From Sulfurospirillum sp. UBA6790 (GTDB taxonomy: Bacteria; Campylobacterota; Campylobacteria; Campylobacterales; Sulfurospirillaceae): 5,435 bases of DNA. The translations under genes were made by a program, and so were the position numbers. The stretch is taken from NCBI GenBank assembly GCA_002452855.1, contig DKFS01000027.1:1-5435 (forward strand), in the 5' to 3' direction. The notes beneath the pieces were generated by a model that worked only from the letters and a program-made list of their open reading frames with translations, searched no databases and was not told where the DNA came from. Shown here piece after piece: positions 5,197-5,435 of the stretch; within the stretch, counting starts at the first letter, position 1; the number at the start of each line of letters is the position of its first letter.

Positions 5197-5435
5197 TTAT
5201 TTGGTGATAAACATATAAAAAGGTTTTTCGTCGAGTTGCATATCAATCCAAACGCCATTAGAACCTAGGGTATTGCTCAATGCTACTTGAAGAGAAAGGT
5301 ATGTTTTAGGAAGCTCAAAAAGGACTTTTAACTTTTTATTGGAAAAAATTGATTTTGTCGCTCCGGTAATAATATTACAAAATTCTGCGACACCATCTAC
5401 AATCGCGGCAGTATCATCAGCCTCTACACTTTCTC
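5197..5435 (-). CDS. CheX-like chemotaxis protein, C-terminal part (5' end outside window)
   Basis: Only the last 78 residues are present, starting ESVEADDTAAIVDG and ending FYMFITK. VAEFCNIITGATKSIF (visible residues 15-30) contains E-x-x-N (Glu17, Asn20), the signature of the CheC/CheX/FliY phosphatase fold that removes phosphate from CheY-P. The following strands (LKVLFELPKTYLSLQVAL, GVWIDMQLDEKPFYMFI) fit the end of a CheX-like domain: the final strand with 'kPfymfi' is typical. CheX proteins are about 150 residues, so roughly half is seen. An upstream fusion to another domain, such as a receiver, cannot be excluded. A role in adjusting CheY-P in the cytoplasm is inferred from the family. 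Confidence 0.72.
   Translation of the reverse strand, partial: ESVEADDTAAIVDGVAEFCNIITGATKSIFSNKKLKVLFELPKTYLSLQVALSNTLGSNGVWIDMQLDEKPFYMFITK

Noticed and set aside
5182..5203. CAAATAA / TTATTTG inverted repeat between the convergent S41 and CheX-like genes as a bidirectional terminator
   Set aside because: One G-C pair per stem, and it arises because both genes end in AAA TAA; too weak to call.

Overview
The window looks like ordinary chromosome from an AT-rich member of the Campylobacterota (Epsilonproteobacteria), plausibly a Sulfurospirillum-like organism. That placement is an inference from three things. The malate:quinone oxidoreductase is of the short Helicobacter/Campylobacter type. 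A sigma-54 promoter has the GGAAC / TTGCTT form typical of flagellar genes in this phylum. A CheX-like chemotaxis protein is present. I see no insertion sequence, tRNA, rRNA, CRISPR array or prophage gene. Coding density is very high, and no gap between genes exceeds about 91 bases.

Layout. Bases 1-393 are the 3' end of dapE (lysine/peptidoglycan precursor synthesis), translationally coupled by an ATGA overlap to ridA (390-761, enamine/imine deaminase). After a short AT-rich gap with a good sigma-70-type promoter comes mqo (853-2193). A 10-bp stem-loop separates it from a class I SAM-dependent methyltransferase of unknown target (2241-2930). The methyltransferase ends exactly where a convergent minus-strand gene ends (2931-3416). 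That gene encodes a cysteine-free, Ser/Thr-rich, partly coiled-coil protein I do not recognise. Its upstream region holds a well-formed sigma-54 promoter followed by a strong ribosome binding site. Divergent from it is a GNAT acetyltransferase (3498-3947), then an exported PDZ-containing S41-family (CtpA-like) protein with a TTG start (4010-5188). The window closes with the 3' end of a minus-strand CheX-like gene (5197-5435).

How the parts relate. dapE-ridA is a classic coupled pair, with RidA as a clean-up enzyme for reactive enamines from amino acid metabolism. Mqo feeds electrons from malate to the quinone pool. The sigma-54-driven gene and the CheX-like gene suggest links to motility, but they do not form an obvious operon.

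The two most interesting points are these. First, the unrecognised minus-strand gene carries a flagellar-type sigma-54 promoter and has features of an exported flagellar-associated protein. Second, the S41 protein keeps the fold signatures and the lysine of the catalytic centre, but at the expected nucleophile position it has Gly instead of Ser, and at the expected Gln position it has Ala. It may be a pseudoprotease or have a shifted nucleophile.
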